Positions 1-8,882 are shown, numbered from the stretch's first letter. The stretch is DNA of 64,000 nucleotides from Mesorhizobium erdmanii USDA 3471 (GCF_000472705.1 NZ_AXAE01000023.1:64501-128500); one strand, 5' to 3'. Program-made: numbers and translations. Notes: generated by a model from the sequence alone, not told the origin.

Positions 1-924
1 GAGCACGGCGCGCCTGACGTGGCCGGACTGGGCCAAGGGCGCAACCGTTCCGGCATCCGGCTCTGCCGCCAGTGCCTGCAGGCCGGCGCCGATCACGCCC
101 GCGTCGTCGCCAAGCTGCGCGGCTTCGACCTGGCACTGATACCAAGGTGCCATCGCCGGCGCGCGGCCGAGGGCCGCTTGTGCAGCCCGGCCAAGACCGC
201 CTCCAAGCAGCACCAGATCAGGAGCAAGCACGGCAACGGCTGTGTCGATGGCGGCCCGCAACGGCCTCGCCCAGGCGTCCAGTATGTCGCGTGCCTGGAT
301 GTCGCCGGCCGCATCACGGGCAAAGAGCTGATCGACCGAAATCTCGGCGCCGAGCCCGGCGCGTGCAATGTGCCGGCCGAGCGCCGTGCCCGAACTGGTG
401 GTCTCGACGCAGCCGCGCCGGCCGCAGGCGCAGACCTCGCCATTGACGTCGACGGTGATGTGACCGAGCTGGCCAGCCGTTGCCGAGCCTCGCGTGATCC
501 GCCTGTCTTGAGCGACGGCGCCGCCAATGCCGGTGCCGATGGTGAACATCACGATGTTGCCGTGGCCGCGCCCGGCGCCGAGCGCCATCTCGGCGGCCAG
601 CGCCATGTTGCAGTCATTGTCGATGACGACAGCCTTGCCTGTCATGTCTTCCAGGCGTTGCGCCAGCGCAACCGAGGCGAGGTTGACATAGCCGCCCGAC
701 AGGACCGCGCCACGCCGCGCGTCGACGCGGCCGGGAACGCCGACGCCGATGGCTTTCACATCCGGCGTGTCGAGAAGGCGCACCATGTCGGCGATCCGGC
801 CGAGCACCAGCTCCGGATCGGGCGCGCTTCTTTCGAAAACACGCTTGAGGATTTCACCGGTCTCGGAGATGCGTGCGGCACGCAGATTTGTGCCGCCGAT
901 GTCGATTCCTATGCTGAGAGGCAT
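1..924 (-). CDS. ROK-family sugar kinase (3' end cut by window edge)
   Basis: Reading the minus strand from the ATG at 922-924 gives 308 residues with no stop before the window edge, so the C-terminus is missing. ROK proteins phosphorylate hexoses or aminosugars with ATP in the cytoplasm, or act as NagC-like regulators. There is no N-terminal helix-turn-helix here, so a kinase is favoured. The ATP-binding DIGGT is at residues 8-12, the catalytic Asp in NDC near 104, and the zinc motif C-x-C-G-x2-G-C at about 165-172 with the upstream GH at 154-155. It lies downstream of the aldolase gene on the same strand, and a kinase plus aldolase suggests sugar phosphorylation followed by cleavage. Family confident, substrate unknown. 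Confidence 0.9.
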   Translation of the reverse strand, partial: MPLSIGIDIGGTNLRAARISETGEILKRVFERSAPDPELVLGRIADMVRLLDTPDVKAIGVGVPGRVDARRGAVLSGGYVNLASVALAQRLEDMTGKAVVIDNDCNMALAAEMALGAGRGHGNIVMFTIGTGIGGAVAQDRRITRGSATAGQLGHITVDVNGEVCACGRRGCVETTSSGTALGRHIARAGLGAEISVDQLFARDAAGDIQARDILDAWARPLRAAIDTAVAVLAPDLVLLGGGLGRAAQAALGRAPAMAPWYQCQVEAAQLGDDAGVIGAGLQALAAEPDAGTVAPLAQSGHVRRAVL

Positions 925-984
925 GGCGTCCTGCGCGTGATCCAAATTAAAGCGCGTTGCGCTGAAACGGATTCAGGCGACGCG

Positions 985-1054
985 CTTCAAGTTCCTGTTT
1001 TGATACATGTCGTTGTCCCGGAACCGCTCCACACTTCTGGGCGACATGCATTAG
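985..1054. repeat. Rhizobial-type intergenic mosaic repeat
   Basis: The gap between the kinase and aldolase genes contains a stretch with GGCGACGCGCTTCAAG, then GTCCCGGAACCGCTCCACAC and GGGCGACATGCATTAGA. Related wording (an 'aaccg..cCACTTTTcgg' core) recurs near 37.57, 42.92 and 57.19 kb. I recognise this as a class of conserved, non-coding intergenic elements common in Mesorhizobium and Sinorhizobium genomes. Any role (transcript end, processing) is inference. Confidence 0.45.
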
Positions 1055-1058
1055 ATTA

Positions 1059-1967
1059 TCAGGCGGCGGCTTTCTGCCGATAGTGCCCGATCACGGCCTG
1101 GATCTCACGCAATCGCGGCACTGCGATGGTCTTAAGCCTTTCGCGCTGGATGTCACGGTCGAGTGAGATGCAGTCCTTCCACAGCGAACGGCCGGCGATG
1201 ACGCCAGAGGCGCCGTTCTGCATGGCGATCTCGACCTGGCCAAGGAAGGTCGCGTGGTTGACGCCGGCCGAAAGCACCGCCCACGGCACGTCGCCGGCCA
1301 TTTCAGTGATGTTGGCGCAGGCCTGCGGGGTTCCCGGGTAGGGAAGCTTCAGCACCTTGGCCCCGCACTCCAGCGAGATCCTGGTGCCTTCCTCGACAAG
1401 CCATGGCGTCTTGGCCGCATAATCCTCGGGGCTTTCCCCATCGAGCTGATAGGTCAGGAACTCGACGACCAGCAGCAGGTCCTCTTGCCCGAAATCGGCG
1501 ATGCACTGGCGCAGGATGGCGATGTTGTGGTCATTGGCTTCAGGCTTGTCGGCCCGCAGATACACCATGATCTTGCCGCCCGTGCCGCCGAGCTCGCGAA
1601 CGCGGCGCGCGTCGACGCCGGGAACCAGCCGTGACAGGCGGTAGCCCTCGGGCGAGACGTCGAAACCGGAAGCGTCGAGGCCGATGAGCAGCGCCGTATC
1701 GCGGTTCAAGACACCCTCGTCGACAATGCGCGGCACCGCGCAGAGCGGGTCGAGCAACACGCAAGACGCCGCACTGGCGAGGTAGCGGGTGATATCGGCC
1801 TTGGTGTCGCCGAGCATGTCGTTGGTGATCTTGGCCTGTTCCGCGGGGTCGGACGCCAGCAAGGTCCGCATACCGCCGCGCTGGTCGCAGGCGATGGCCA
1901 CCATGGCCCCATCCTTGCCGCATATCTGCTGATAGCCGCGCAGCTCGGCGGTGGTCATTTTCGTCAT
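1059..1967 (-). CDS. Class I aldolase, LacD/tagatose-bisphosphate aldolase-like
   Basis: This 302-residue cytoplasmic protein resembles the LacD family of Schiff-base aldolases, which split ketose 1,6-bisphosphates into two triose phosphates. The catalytic lysine is expected in the K-V-L-K-L-P segment (residues 204-209, most likely Lys207), and the family's early DQR motif is at 28-30. The reading frame stays open well upstream to 2399, but that extension is low-complexity and overlaps the regulator's upstream region; the ATG at 1965-1967 (or 1956-1958) gives the usual family length. It probably forms a two-gene unit with the ROK kinase. The exact ketose substrate cannot be read from sequence. 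Confidence 0.85.
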   Translation of the reverse strand: MTKMTTAELRGYQQICGKDGAMVAIACDQRGGMRTLLASDPAEQAKITNDMLGDTKADITRYLASAASCVLLDPLCAVPRIVDEGVLNRDTALLIGLDASGFDVSPEGYRLSRLVPGVDARRVRELGGTGGKIMVYLRADKPEANDHNIAILRQCIADFGQEDLLLVVEFLTYQLDGESPEDYAAKTPWLVEEGTRISLECGAKVLKLPYPGTPQACANITEMAGDVPWAVLSAGVNHATFLGQVEIAMQNGASGVIAGRSLWKDCISLDRDIQRERLKTIAVPRLREIQAVIGHYRQKAAA

Positions 1968-2170
1968 GGTCTCAATCCGATGTTGGCGCCTCTCACGAAG
2001 GGGCGCGGATCCAGTGGAAACAACGATGTTCAGTTCTGCCTGCCTTGCCGGCAGGACGCCGTGATCCGCGCTTCGCCCTCGAAGAAAGCCGCCTCGTCGA
2101 CCTCGCGGCCAGGGAGCCGCCGCACGTTGCGAGTTGGCTGGATTTGCGCGATAACTCCCATCGGCATATA

Positions 2171-2187
2171 CGTGTGTAACACGTTGC
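2171..2187. promoter_or_regulatory. Candidate SorC-family operator, site 1
   Basis: CGTGT-GTA-ACACG (2171-2183) is a perfect inverted repeat between the divergent aldolase and SorC-regulator genes. Read on the minus strand, 2173-2187 is GCAACGTGTTACACA, which matches GCAAAGTGTTACAAG at 3321-3335 in 12 of 15 positions. A shared motif before both transcription units of one sugar locus is what a local sugar-responsive regulator would bind. The assignment to the adjacent SorC protein is inference. Confidence 0.5.
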
Positions 2188-2245
2188 TGAAAGGAATTGC
2201 AAGCTGTCTGTTTCCCCCATACAGGACGCGACCGCATCACGGACG

Positions 2246-3145
2246 ATGCTGCACACCGTGGCCAAGCTGCACTACGTGGAAGAGATGTCGCAGGTCGACA
2301 TCGCCCGGCGGCTTGGTGTCTCCACCGCAACGATTTCGCGCTTGCTGCAGCGGGCGCGGGCCGAGGGCATTGTCCGCATCGAGGTTCTCGACCTGGCAAC
2401 GCCGGAGGACATCACCAGGCAGCTGATCGAAGGTTTGAAATTGCGGGATGCCGCCGTGGTCGAGACACCGGCGGCGGGCACGCTGGCCGCGCTCGCGGCG
2501 CCGCTTGGCGGTCTGCTCAGGCAGGCGCAGTTGGTGGCCGGCTCCGTCGTCGCCATAGGCTGGGGACGCGCCGTGCGCGAGGTGATTCGAGCCGGCTTGC
2601 CGCGCATCCCCGGCGTGCTGACCGTGGCCGCCACAGGCGGCATGCAGCAGCAGGCGGCGCATTTTCAGGTCAACGAATTCGTGCGGCTCGCCGCCGAGGA
2701 GTTCGGCGGCACCCCGCATTTCATCCATGCGCCCTATCTGCCCTCCACCGAGTTGCGCGAGGTTTTCCTGCGCGACGCCGCCATCCGCGATGCCGTGGCC
2801 TTGTGGGAGAGGACCGATGTCGCGATCGTCGGCATCGGCCTGCCGCATGCCATCAATGCCCCCGAAGCAAGTGCCGCGACGCCGAGCGAGCAAGCGCTGG
2901 TTCATGCCGCCGGCGACGTGCTTCGCCATTATTTCGACGCCGAGGGGACACTGATCGCCTGGGAAGGGGAGAGCCGGATGATCGCCATGTCGCCGGCGCA
3001 GTTGCGTGCCGTGCCGCTTGTCATCGGCCTTGCAGCATCGCCGGAAAAGGCGACGGCAATCATTGCCGCCGTTCGCGCCGGGCTCATCAACACGCTGGTG
3101 ACGGATACCAAGACAGCGCAGGCCATCCTCGCCGCGCTCGCATAG
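2246..3145 (+). CDS. SorC/DeoR-type sugar-binding transcriptional regulator
   Basis: The protein has an N-terminal helix-turn-helix (residues about 14-37, containing SQVDIARRLGVSTATISRLL) followed by a long sugar-phosphate-binding domain typical of the SorC family, which usually controls neighbouring sugar genes in response to a phosphorylated sugar. It is 299 residues from the ATG at 2246. The frame is open upstream to a stop at 2177-2179 with no ATG, GTG or TTG; a CTG at 2204, 8 bases after AAAGGA, is a less likely alternative that would add 14 residues. It sits between the aldolase/kinase genes and the RbsBCA-type importer and is the obvious local regulator. Confidence 0.9.
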   Translation: MLHTVAKLHYVEEMSQVDIARRLGVSTATISRLLQRARAEGIVRIEVLDLATPEDITRQLIEGLKLRDAAVVETPAAGTLAALAAPLGGLLRQAQLVAGSVVAIGWGRAVREVIRAGLPRIPGVLTVAATGGMQQQAAHFQVNEFVRLAAEEFGGTPHFIHAPYLPSTELREVFLRDAAIRDAVALWERTDVAIVGIGLPHAINAPEASAATPSEQALVHAAGDVLRHYFDAEGTLIAWEGESRMIAMSPAQLRAVPLVIGLAASPEKATAIIAAVRAGLINTLVTDTKTAQAILAALA

Positions 3146-3579
3146 CACTGCCGCGATTGGCGGCTCTCGGCGGAGCCCCTTGGCGCAGCCACGAAAACCA
3201 GTTGTGCCGCCGAAAGCCACGGGCGATAGTTGACCGGGGCTCCGCGGAGCAGTCGTATGTTGTACGGTGTGAAAAACCCGGCGCTGCCAGCTCGGAAAAA
3301 CCGAGTTGCAATTTATTTCTGCAAAGTGTTACAAGTTCGAACGCCCGCCTGCACGGCGAGGCGTCGGGCATAGTTGGCCGGGCTTCGCGGAGGCGGAAGA
3401 ACCGGGCTGTGGCCAGGTGCGCCGGTCGGTTGACCGGCTGACATATCGACTGGAGGGCGCTTGGGAGGAGCTGCCCACGAAAGGCAAACAGGCGTTCCCG
3501 GCCGTCGGCATCCGAAACGGATGACGGCCATTCCAATGTCACTTGCAACGGCAGATCTGCCAACAATGAGGAGGATGTC
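3146..3579. other. 434-base intergenic region with operator-like site and diverged direct repeats
   Basis: No gene is seen here. It contains the second SorC-like motif GCAAAGTGTTACAAG at 3321-3335, and two diverged direct copies of a roughly 30-base segment (around 3219-3250 and 3364-3393), each with ATAGTTGnCCGGG followed by a CGCGGAG core. A good ribosome-binding site, GAGGAGG, precedes the ATG at 3580. The promoter of the importer operon must lie in this region. Confidence 0.5.
3321..3335. promoter_or_regulatory. Candidate SorC-family operator, site 2
   Basis: GCAAAGTGTTACAAG lies about 245 bases before the importer's binding-protein gene and matches the reverse complement of site 1 (2173-2187) in 12 of 15 positions, including an uninterrupted GTGTTACA core. 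It would let the SorC-type regulator at 2246 control the importer as well as the divergent aldolase/kinase unit. Confidence 0.45.
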
Positions 3580-4557
3580 ATGAAGAAGATTGTTGCCGCG
3601 CTCGCGGCGCTTGCCGTCAGTGCGACGGTGCTGATCGCGCCAGCGCAGGCGCAGGACAAGAAATACACCATTGCGCTCATTCCGGGCCTGACCACCGACG
3701 GCTTCTACATCACCATGCGCAAGGGCGCCCAGGCGGCCGCCGACGCGCTCGGCGTGACCCTGGTCTTCCAGGGTGCGCCGGACTTCAACCCGGTCACACA
3801 GGTGCCGGTGCTCGACGCGGTCATCGCCAAGAAGCCAGATGCGATCCTGATCGCGCCGACCGACAAGGTCCAACTGGTCGAGCCGCTGCGCAAGGCCAAT
3901 GATGCCGGCATTCCGGTCATCACCGTCGACACGTTCATCGGCAGCGGCGTCTATCAGACCGGGGCCGGCGATGCCGATTTCCCGCTGGCCTACATCGCCT
4001 CGGACAACGTGCTCGGCGGCGAGATCGCGGCGCGGGCCCTGGCGACGTCCATCGGCGACAAGGGCAAGGTCTACGTCTCCAACGTCAAGCCCGGCATCTC
4101 GACCACCGATCAGCGCGAGGAGGGCTTCAAGAAGGAGATGGCCAAGCATCCGGGCATTACAGTGCTGGAGACCCAGTTCAATGACGACGACGCCAACAAG
4201 GCGGCCTCGCAGCTGCAGGCGGTGTTCGCCCGCAATCCCGACCTGGTCGGCGTGTTCGGCGCCAATCTGTTCTCCGCGCTGGGCGCGGCCAATGGCGTCA
4301 AGCAGGCGGGGCAGACAGGCACCGTCAAGGTTGTGGCTTTCGACGCCCCGACCAGCATCGTCGACAACATCAACACCGGCCTGGTCGACGTGGCGATCGC
4401 CCAGCATCCGGCCGAGATCGGCTATTACGGCGTCGTCTCGGCCTATGCCCATCTGACCGGCCATTCGATCCCGGTCACCATCGGCACCGGCTTCACGATC
4501 ATGAACAAGTCCAACATCGCGGATCCGAACATCTCGAAGTATCTCTACTCCGAGTAA
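3580..4557 (+). CDS. Sugar ABC importer, periplasmic binding protein (RbsB/LacI-fold family)
   Basis: This 325-residue secreted protein captures a sugar in the periplasm for the permease/ATPase encoded next to it. A signal peptide covers about residues 1-24 (MKK start, hydrophobic core, APAQAQ cleavage region). The mature part has the two-lobed peripheral-binding-protein pattern: a first beta strand KYTIALIPG, the ILIAPTD strand, the region around VDTFIGSG and the VVAFDAPTS segment. It is the first gene of an operon with permease and ATPase and is followed by a strong hairpin. Family members bind ribose, fructose, xylose and similar sugars; the ligand is not determined. Confidence 0.93.
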   Translation: MKKIVAALAALAVSATVLIAPAQAQDKKYTIALIPGLTTDGFYITMRKGAQAAADALGVTLVFQGAPDFNPVTQVPVLDAVIAKKPDAILIAPTDKVQLVEPLRKANDAGIPVITVDTFIGSGVYQTGAGDADFPLAYIASDNVLGGEIAARALATSIGDKGKVYVSNVKPGISTTDQREEGFKKEMAKHPGITVLETQFNDDDANKAASQLQAVFARNPDLVGVFGANLFSALGAANGVKQAGQTGTVKVVAFDAPTSIVDNINTGLVDVAIAQHPAEIGYYGVVSAYAHLTGHSIPVTIGTGFTIMNKSNIADPNISKYLYSE

Positions 4558-4571
4558 GTCCAGACCGGCTT

Positions 4572-4599
4572 GGCTCCTCCCGGTCCACCGGGAGGAGCC
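4572..4599 (+). terminator. Strong hairpin after binding-protein gene (attenuator/mRNA stabiliser)
   Basis: GGCTCCTCCCGG-TCCA-CCGGGAGGAGCC is a perfect 12-bp stem with a 4-base loop, 14 bases after the binding-protein stop and before the permease gene. No T-tract follows, so it is more likely a partial terminator or 3'-end protecting element that raises binding-protein output relative to the membrane components. Confidence 0.7.
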
Positions 4600-4651
4600 T
4601 GCACCGGGTCCTCGCCAATCGAGACCTGTTTGAAGGCGCCGCGGAGTATCC

Positions 4652-5713
4652 ATGACCTCGACATCACCAGCCCAGCCTGCCGAGAAGCATGTCGCCCCTC
4701 AGGCTGATCACGGCGATCCGGCCAGGAGCCTGGTCGCGCGTATCGCCGAAGGGCGTGCCTGGCTGTTCCTGGCCGGGCTGCTCATCTGTTTCGAGGTCTG
4801 GTCGCGGCTCGCCTTCGGCGCGACTTTCGTGCTCAATCCATTCAACCTGCAGTCCATTGCGATCTTCGCGGTCGCGCCGCTGCTTCTGGCGACCGGCCAG
4901 ACTTTCGTCATCATTTCGGGCGGCATCGATCTGTCGCTCGGCTTCATCATGGGCCTTGCCGCCGTCATCGCCGCGCACGCCACCAACATGGCGGGCGCCG
5001 CCATTCCCCTGCCGTTGGCCATGCTGGCGGGCATCCTCGCCTCGGTGATCGTTGCCGGCGTGCCGGGCGTCATCAACGGCCTGCTGATCTCACGCCTCAG
5101 GGTGCCGCCCTTTATCGGCACGCTCGGCATGTTCGGCGTCGCGCGTGGCGCCGCCTTCCTGCTTGCCGGCGGCACCACGGTGCCGGTACAGAATTCCTGG
5201 TTCGCGCTGCTCGGCAACGGCAAGTTCTATGGCGTGCCCTATCTGGTGCTCATCACCGCGATCTTCGTCATCGTGATGCACTATCTGCTCAGCCAAACCC
5301 GGTTCGGCCAGCACAATTATGCCATCGGCGCCAATGTGCAGGCGGCGCGTCGCGCCGGCATCGACATCAGGGGCCACATCCTGCGGCTCTATGTGTTGTC
5401 GGCAATGTGCGCCGGTCTCGGCGGCGCGCTCTACGCCGCGCGCTTCACAGCGGGTGCCGCGCAAGCCGGCGAGCCGCTGCTGCTCGACAGCGTCGCTGCG
5501 GTGGTCATCGGCGGCGCCAGCCTGTTCGGCGGCTCCGGCACCATCTTCGGCACCGTCGCCGGCGCGCTGGTGATCGCGGTCATCCAATACGGGCTGGTCT
5601 TCGTCAATGTCGAGCCGTTCTGGCAGTTCATCGCCGTCGGCGTCGTCATCATCATTTCCGTCCTTATCGACCAGGCGCAGCGCCGGTTCAGTGGAGCCCG
5701 TCAGGATGAATAG
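4652..5713 (+). CDS. Sugar ABC importer permease (RbsC family)
   Basis: This 353-residue inner-membrane protein has about eight to ten hydrophobic segments and the RbsC-type pattern, including the conserved GGIDLSLGFIMGLAAV segment near residues 90-105 and the cytoplasmic-loop region before VVIGGASLFGGSGT. The first ~35 residues are a hydrophilic cytoplasmic tail. It forms the sugar channel together with the ATPase that overlaps its 3' end by 8 bases, so the two are translated together. Confidence 0.93.
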   Translation: MTSTSPAQPAEKHVAPQADHGDPARSLVARIAEGRAWLFLAGLLICFEVWSRLAFGATFVLNPFNLQSIAIFAVAPLLLATGQTFVIISGGIDLSLGFIMGLAAVIAAHATNMAGAAIPLPLAMLAGILASVIVAGVPGVINGLLISRLRVPPFIGTLGMFGVARGAAFLLAGGTTVPVQNSWFALLGNGKFYGVPYLVLITAIFVIVMHYLLSQTRFGQHNYAIGANVQAARRAGIDIRGHILRLYVLSAMCAGLGGALYAARFTAGAAQAGEPLLLDSVAAVVIGGASLFGGSGTIFGTVAGALVIAVIQYGLVFVNVEPFWQFIAVGVVIIISVLIDQAQRRFSGARQDE

Positions 5714-6461
5714 CACCAACCAGAACGGCCCCCTGCTGGAAGTCCGCAACCTGTCGAAACATTTCGGCGCCGTGCGTGCGCTCAACGACTTCTCCATGGC
5801 CGTGCGGCCGGGCGAAGTGGTGGCGCTTGCCGGCGACAATGGCGCCGGCAAGACGACGCTGATCAAAGCGATCTCGGGCGTGTTCCAGCCGACCGGCGGC
5901 GAAATCCTGCTCAGGGGGCAGCCGGTGACGTTCGCGACGCCGCAAGAGGCGCGCGAGAAGGGCATCGAGACGATCTACCAGGATCTCGCGCTCGCCGACA
6001 ATCTGTCGATCGGCGCCAACATCTTCCTTGGCCGCGAACCGATGCGCAAGGCGTTCGGCTTCCTGCCGGTGCTTGACCGCAAGGCGATGGCAGAAGCGGC
6101 AAAGCAGACGATGGGTCGGCTGGACTTCCATGTCAGCCGGCTCGAGGCTCCGGTCAGCAATTTCTCCGGCGGCCAGCGCCAGGCGGTCGCCATCGGCCGC
6201 GCCGTCTACTGGGATGCGCAGATTCTGATCATGGACGAACCGACCGCCGCCCTTGGTGTGCCGGAACAGCGCAAGGTGATCTCGCTGATCCATCAGCTCA
6301 AGGCGCAAGGGCGCGGCGTGATCTTCATCTCGCACAATCTGCAGGACATCTTCGCGGTCTCGGACCGCATCGTCGTACTGCGGCGCGGCGTCCAGGCCGG
6401 CGAGCGCAAGATCTCGGAGACCAACCATGATGAAGTCGTCAAGCTGATGGTCGGCGGCTAG
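5706..6461 (+). CDS. Sugar ABC importer ATPase, single-domain RbsA/FrcA-like
   Basis: This 251-residue ATPase powers the importer. Walker A is GDNGAGKTT (residues 43-51), the ABC signature FSGGQRQ (153-159) and Walker B ILIMDEPT (173-180); the switch histidine follows in ISHN. Unlike RbsA it has only one nucleotide-binding domain, so it should work as a homodimer, as FrcA-type fructose ATPases do. The ATG at 5706 lies inside the end of the permease gene and is preceded by TCAGG. Confidence 0.93.
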   Translation: MNSTNQNGPLLEVRNLSKHFGAVRALNDFSMAVRPGEVVALAGDNGAGKTTLIKAISGVFQPTGGEILLRGQPVTFATPQEAREKGIETIYQDLALADNLSIGANIFLGREPMRKAFGFLPVLDRKAMAEAAKQTMGRLDFHVSRLEAPVSNFSGGQRQAVAIGRAVYWDAQILIMDEPTAALGVPEQRKVISLIHQLKAQGRGVIFISHNLQDIFAVSDRIVVLRRGVQAGERKISETNHDEVVKLMVGG

Positions 6462-6475
6462 CTCTCGCGAGCTGA

Positions 6476-7264
6476 TCACGGTGCGTTGTGCCGGATACTC
6501 CGATCCAATCTCGGCGCTGCCGCCACCAATGCCTTGCCGATGGCCGATCGCGGCGCGTCGACGACGGCACGGGCTTCACCGCTCTCGGCAATCCGCCCGG
6601 CATCGAGAAGGATGATGCGGTGGGCGACGGCGCGCACGACGCCGAGATCATGGGAAATGAAGAGATAGGCGATCTTCTGCTCGCGTTGCAGGTCGAGAAG
6701 AAGCTCGAGGATCTGTCCGCGCACAGAGACATCGAGCGCTGACACCGCTTCGTCGAGCACAATCAGCGACGGTTTGGTGGCGATGGCGCGGGCGATGGCC
6801 ACGCGCTGCCGCTGGCCGCCGGAGATTTCGTGGACGGCGCGCGATGCGAGATCAGCCGGCAGACCGACACGCTCCAGCAATTCGGCGATGCGGCGCGGAC
6901 GCTCGCCACGGGAGGCGATGCCGTGGATGCGCAAGGGATCGTCGAGCGCGCGCGCCACCGTGGCGCGCGGGTTGAATGCGGCCAGCGGGTCCTGGAACAC
7001 CATTTGCAGGCGGGCGCGGCGTGCTCTGAGCGTTGCACCGCGCAAGGCCAGGAAGTCACCGCCCTCGAATTCGATGCGCCCGGCGTCCGGCTCGATCAGG
7101 CGGAGCGCCAGCCGGGCGATCGTCGACTTGCCACTGCCGGATGGGCCGGCCAGCGCCAGTGTTTCGCCGGGCTCGATATGAAAAGAGACATCGTCGACTG
7201 CGATGACGGTCTTGCCGCCGCGACGGTAGCGTTTGGTGAGGTTGGATGCCGCGAGCAGGCTCAT
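6476..7264 (-). CDS. Oligopeptide-type ABC importer ATPase (DppF/OppF family)
   Basis: A 262-residue cytoplasmic ATPase with Walker A GPSGSGKST (residues 40-48), signature ISGGQRQR and Walker B LIVLDEAVSALD, where Ala-Val replaces the common Pro-Thr after DE. It is the last gene of an operon (binding protein, two permeases, two ATPases). Its ATG overlaps the stop of the preceding ATPase gene by four bases (ATGA). It pairs with the DppD-like subunit to drive import of peptides, oligosaccharides or other family 5 ligands. It converges with the sugar ATPase gene, leaving 14 bases between them. Confidence 0.92.
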   Translation of the reverse strand: MSLLAASNLTKRYRRGGKTVIAVDDVSFHIEPGETLALAGPSGSGKSTIARLALRLIEPDAGRIEFEGGDFLALRGATLRARRARLQMVFQDPLAAFNPRATVARALDDPLRIHGIASRGERPRRIAELLERVGLPADLASRAVHEISGGQRQRVAIARAIATKPSLIVLDEAVSALDVSVRGQILELLLDLQREQKIAYLFISHDLGVVRAVAHRIILLDAGRIAESGEARAVVDAPRSAIGKALVAAAPRLDRSIRHNAP

Positions 7265-8055
7265 GAGCGCAGCCCGGCCCGGTCCAGCAATGGCGCTGCG
7301 TCGAGGCCGATATGGGCGTCGAGCAGCATGCGTGTGTAGGCTTGAGTTGGGGCGCCGACAATCCGCGCCGTCGGGCCAAGTTCGACCAGCCGGCCGTGGC
7401 GGAACACGGCGATGCGCTCGGCGAGTTCGGCCGCCAGCGCGATGTCGTGGCTGATGAACAGCAACGTCATGCCGTCCTCGGCCACCAGCCGCCGGATCAA
7501 GGCGACGATCTCGGCCTGCACGATGGTGTCGAGCGCGCTGGTTGCCTCGTCGGCGATCAGCAGTTTTGGACCTGCCGCGATGGCCGCGGCGATCGCCACA
7601 CGCTGCTTCTGGCCGCCGGAGAGCTGATGCGGGAAAGCCTGCAGGGCCGAGTCCGGGTCGGGCAGACGGATGCGTTCGAGCAGGGTCCTTGCCTTCGCGT
7701 ATGCCTGCGACCAGGTAAGGCCGAGATGCGCGCGCGCGACTTCGGCGATCTGTTTGCCGATGGTCATGACCGGATCGAGGCTGGCGGACGGATCCTGGAA
7801 GACGAAGCCGATGTCGCGGCCGAGAAGGGGTGTGCGGCCAAGGCCGGGCCATTCAATCCTTCCGTCCGCCGACGACGACGGCAACAGCTCCGCGATCGCC
7901 AGCGCCAGCGTGCTTTTGCCGGAGCCGCTTTCGCCGATTATGGCGAGACGTTCGCCAGCCATGATATCGAGGCTAACGCTCCTCAGCGCCGTCACCTCAC
8001 CGCCGTCGCGGCGGTAGGTCACCGTCAACTCGCCGATCGACGCCAGCACGGTCAC
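7261..8055 (-). CDS. Oligopeptide-type ABC importer ATPase (DppD/OppD family)
   Basis: A 264-residue partner ATPase with Walker A GESGSGKST, signature LSGGQKQR and Walker B LLIADEATSALD. It is shorter than classical DppD (about 330 residues) and lacks most of the C-terminal oligopeptide extension, including its cysteine-rich segment. It overlaps both neighbours by four bases, so the whole operon is translationally coupled. Confidence 0.92.
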   Translation of the reverse strand: MTVLASIGELTVTYRRDGGEVTALRSVSLDIMAGERLAIIGESGSGKSTLALAIAELLPSSSADGRIEWPGLGRTPLLGRDIGFVFQDPSASLDPVMTIGKQIAEVARAHLGLTWSQAYAKARTLLERIRLPDPDSALQAFPHQLSGGQKQRVAIAAAIAAGPKLLIADEATSALDTIVQAEIVALIRRLVAEDGMTLLFISHDIALAAELAERIAVFRHGRLVELGPTARIVGAPTQAYTRMLLDAHIGLDAAPLLDRAGLRS

Positions 8056-8882
8056 GACAGGCCTCTCCTGACGGCCGTCGTCTCGACGATGCCTTCACCA
8101 GCGAGATAGACGCCGAGCACGGTCAGCACCAGCGCCATGCCCGGGACGATCGACAGGAAGGGTGCGGTGCGCAAAACAGTGCGGCCCTCGGCGATCATGC
8201 CGCCCCAGGTGACCCGGTTGGGGTCGCCGAGGCCAAGGAAGGACAGCGCCGCCTCGGTGAGGATGGCGGCGGCGACGATCACCGACGACATCGCCAGCAC
8301 CGGCGGCAAGGCGTTGGGCAGGACCTCGCGAAAGGCGATCTCCAGCGGATGCATGCCGATGGCGCGGGCGCTGGCAACATAGTCGCGTTCGCGGATGGAG
8401 AGAACTTCGGCGCGGGCGATGCGAGCGGGTCCTGTCCATGTGCCGAGCGCGATAGCAATCACGACGGCGCCGAGCGACGGCCCGACGACACTGACGAAAG
8501 CCAATGCCAGCAGGAAACCAGGCACGGTCTGGAAGGCGTCGGTGATGCGCATCAGCACCTCGTCGACAAGACCGCCGGCAAAGCCGGCTAGCGTGCCGAC
8601 CACCGCGCCGATGGCAAGTGATGCCGCCGCCGCCGCGAGGCCAACAGCCAACGAGGTGCGGGCGCCGTGGAACAGTTCGGCCAGCACGTCGCGGCCAAGC
8701 CGATCGGTGCCGAGCGGCAGCGACCAATCCTGGAAGGGCGGCAGCAGCGCCGGCCCGGCAATGGCTTGCGGATCGCTGGGAAACAACAGCGAGGCTGACA
8801 GGGCCATCGCCATCAGTGCGGACAGAAGGATGGCGCCGGCGACCGCCTCGGGCGCGCGCAGAAAGCGTCGCAGCGGGCTCAT
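8052..8882 (-). CDS. Oligopeptide-type ABC importer permease (DppC family)
   Basis: A 276-residue inner-membrane permease with about six hydrophobic segments. The DppC hallmarks are an N-terminal membrane anchor, the short periplasmic segment ending in PLGTDRLGRDVLAEL, and the ATPase-coupling loop around REVLPNALPPVL. It forms the channel with the DppB-like protein encoded just upstream, which it overlaps by four bases. Confidence 0.92.
   Translation of the reverse strand: MSPLRRFLRAPEAVAGAILLSALMAMALSASLLFPSDPQAIAGPALLPPFQDWSLPLGTDRLGRDVLAELFHGARTSLAVGLAAAAASLAIGAVVGTLAGFAGGLVDEVLMRITDAFQTVPGFLLALAFVSVVGPSLGAVVIAIALGTWTGPARIARAEVLSIRERDYVASARAIGMHPLEIAFREVLPNALPPVLAMSSVIVAAAILTEAALSFLGLGDPNRVTWGGMIAEGRTVLRTAPFLSIVPGMALVLTVLGVYLAGEGIVETTAVRRGLS

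Noticed and set aside
93..1083. Plus- and minus-strand frames of 124-354 residues over the first kilobase
   Set aside because: They have no recognisable domain and lie across the clear ROK kinase reading frame on the minus strand.
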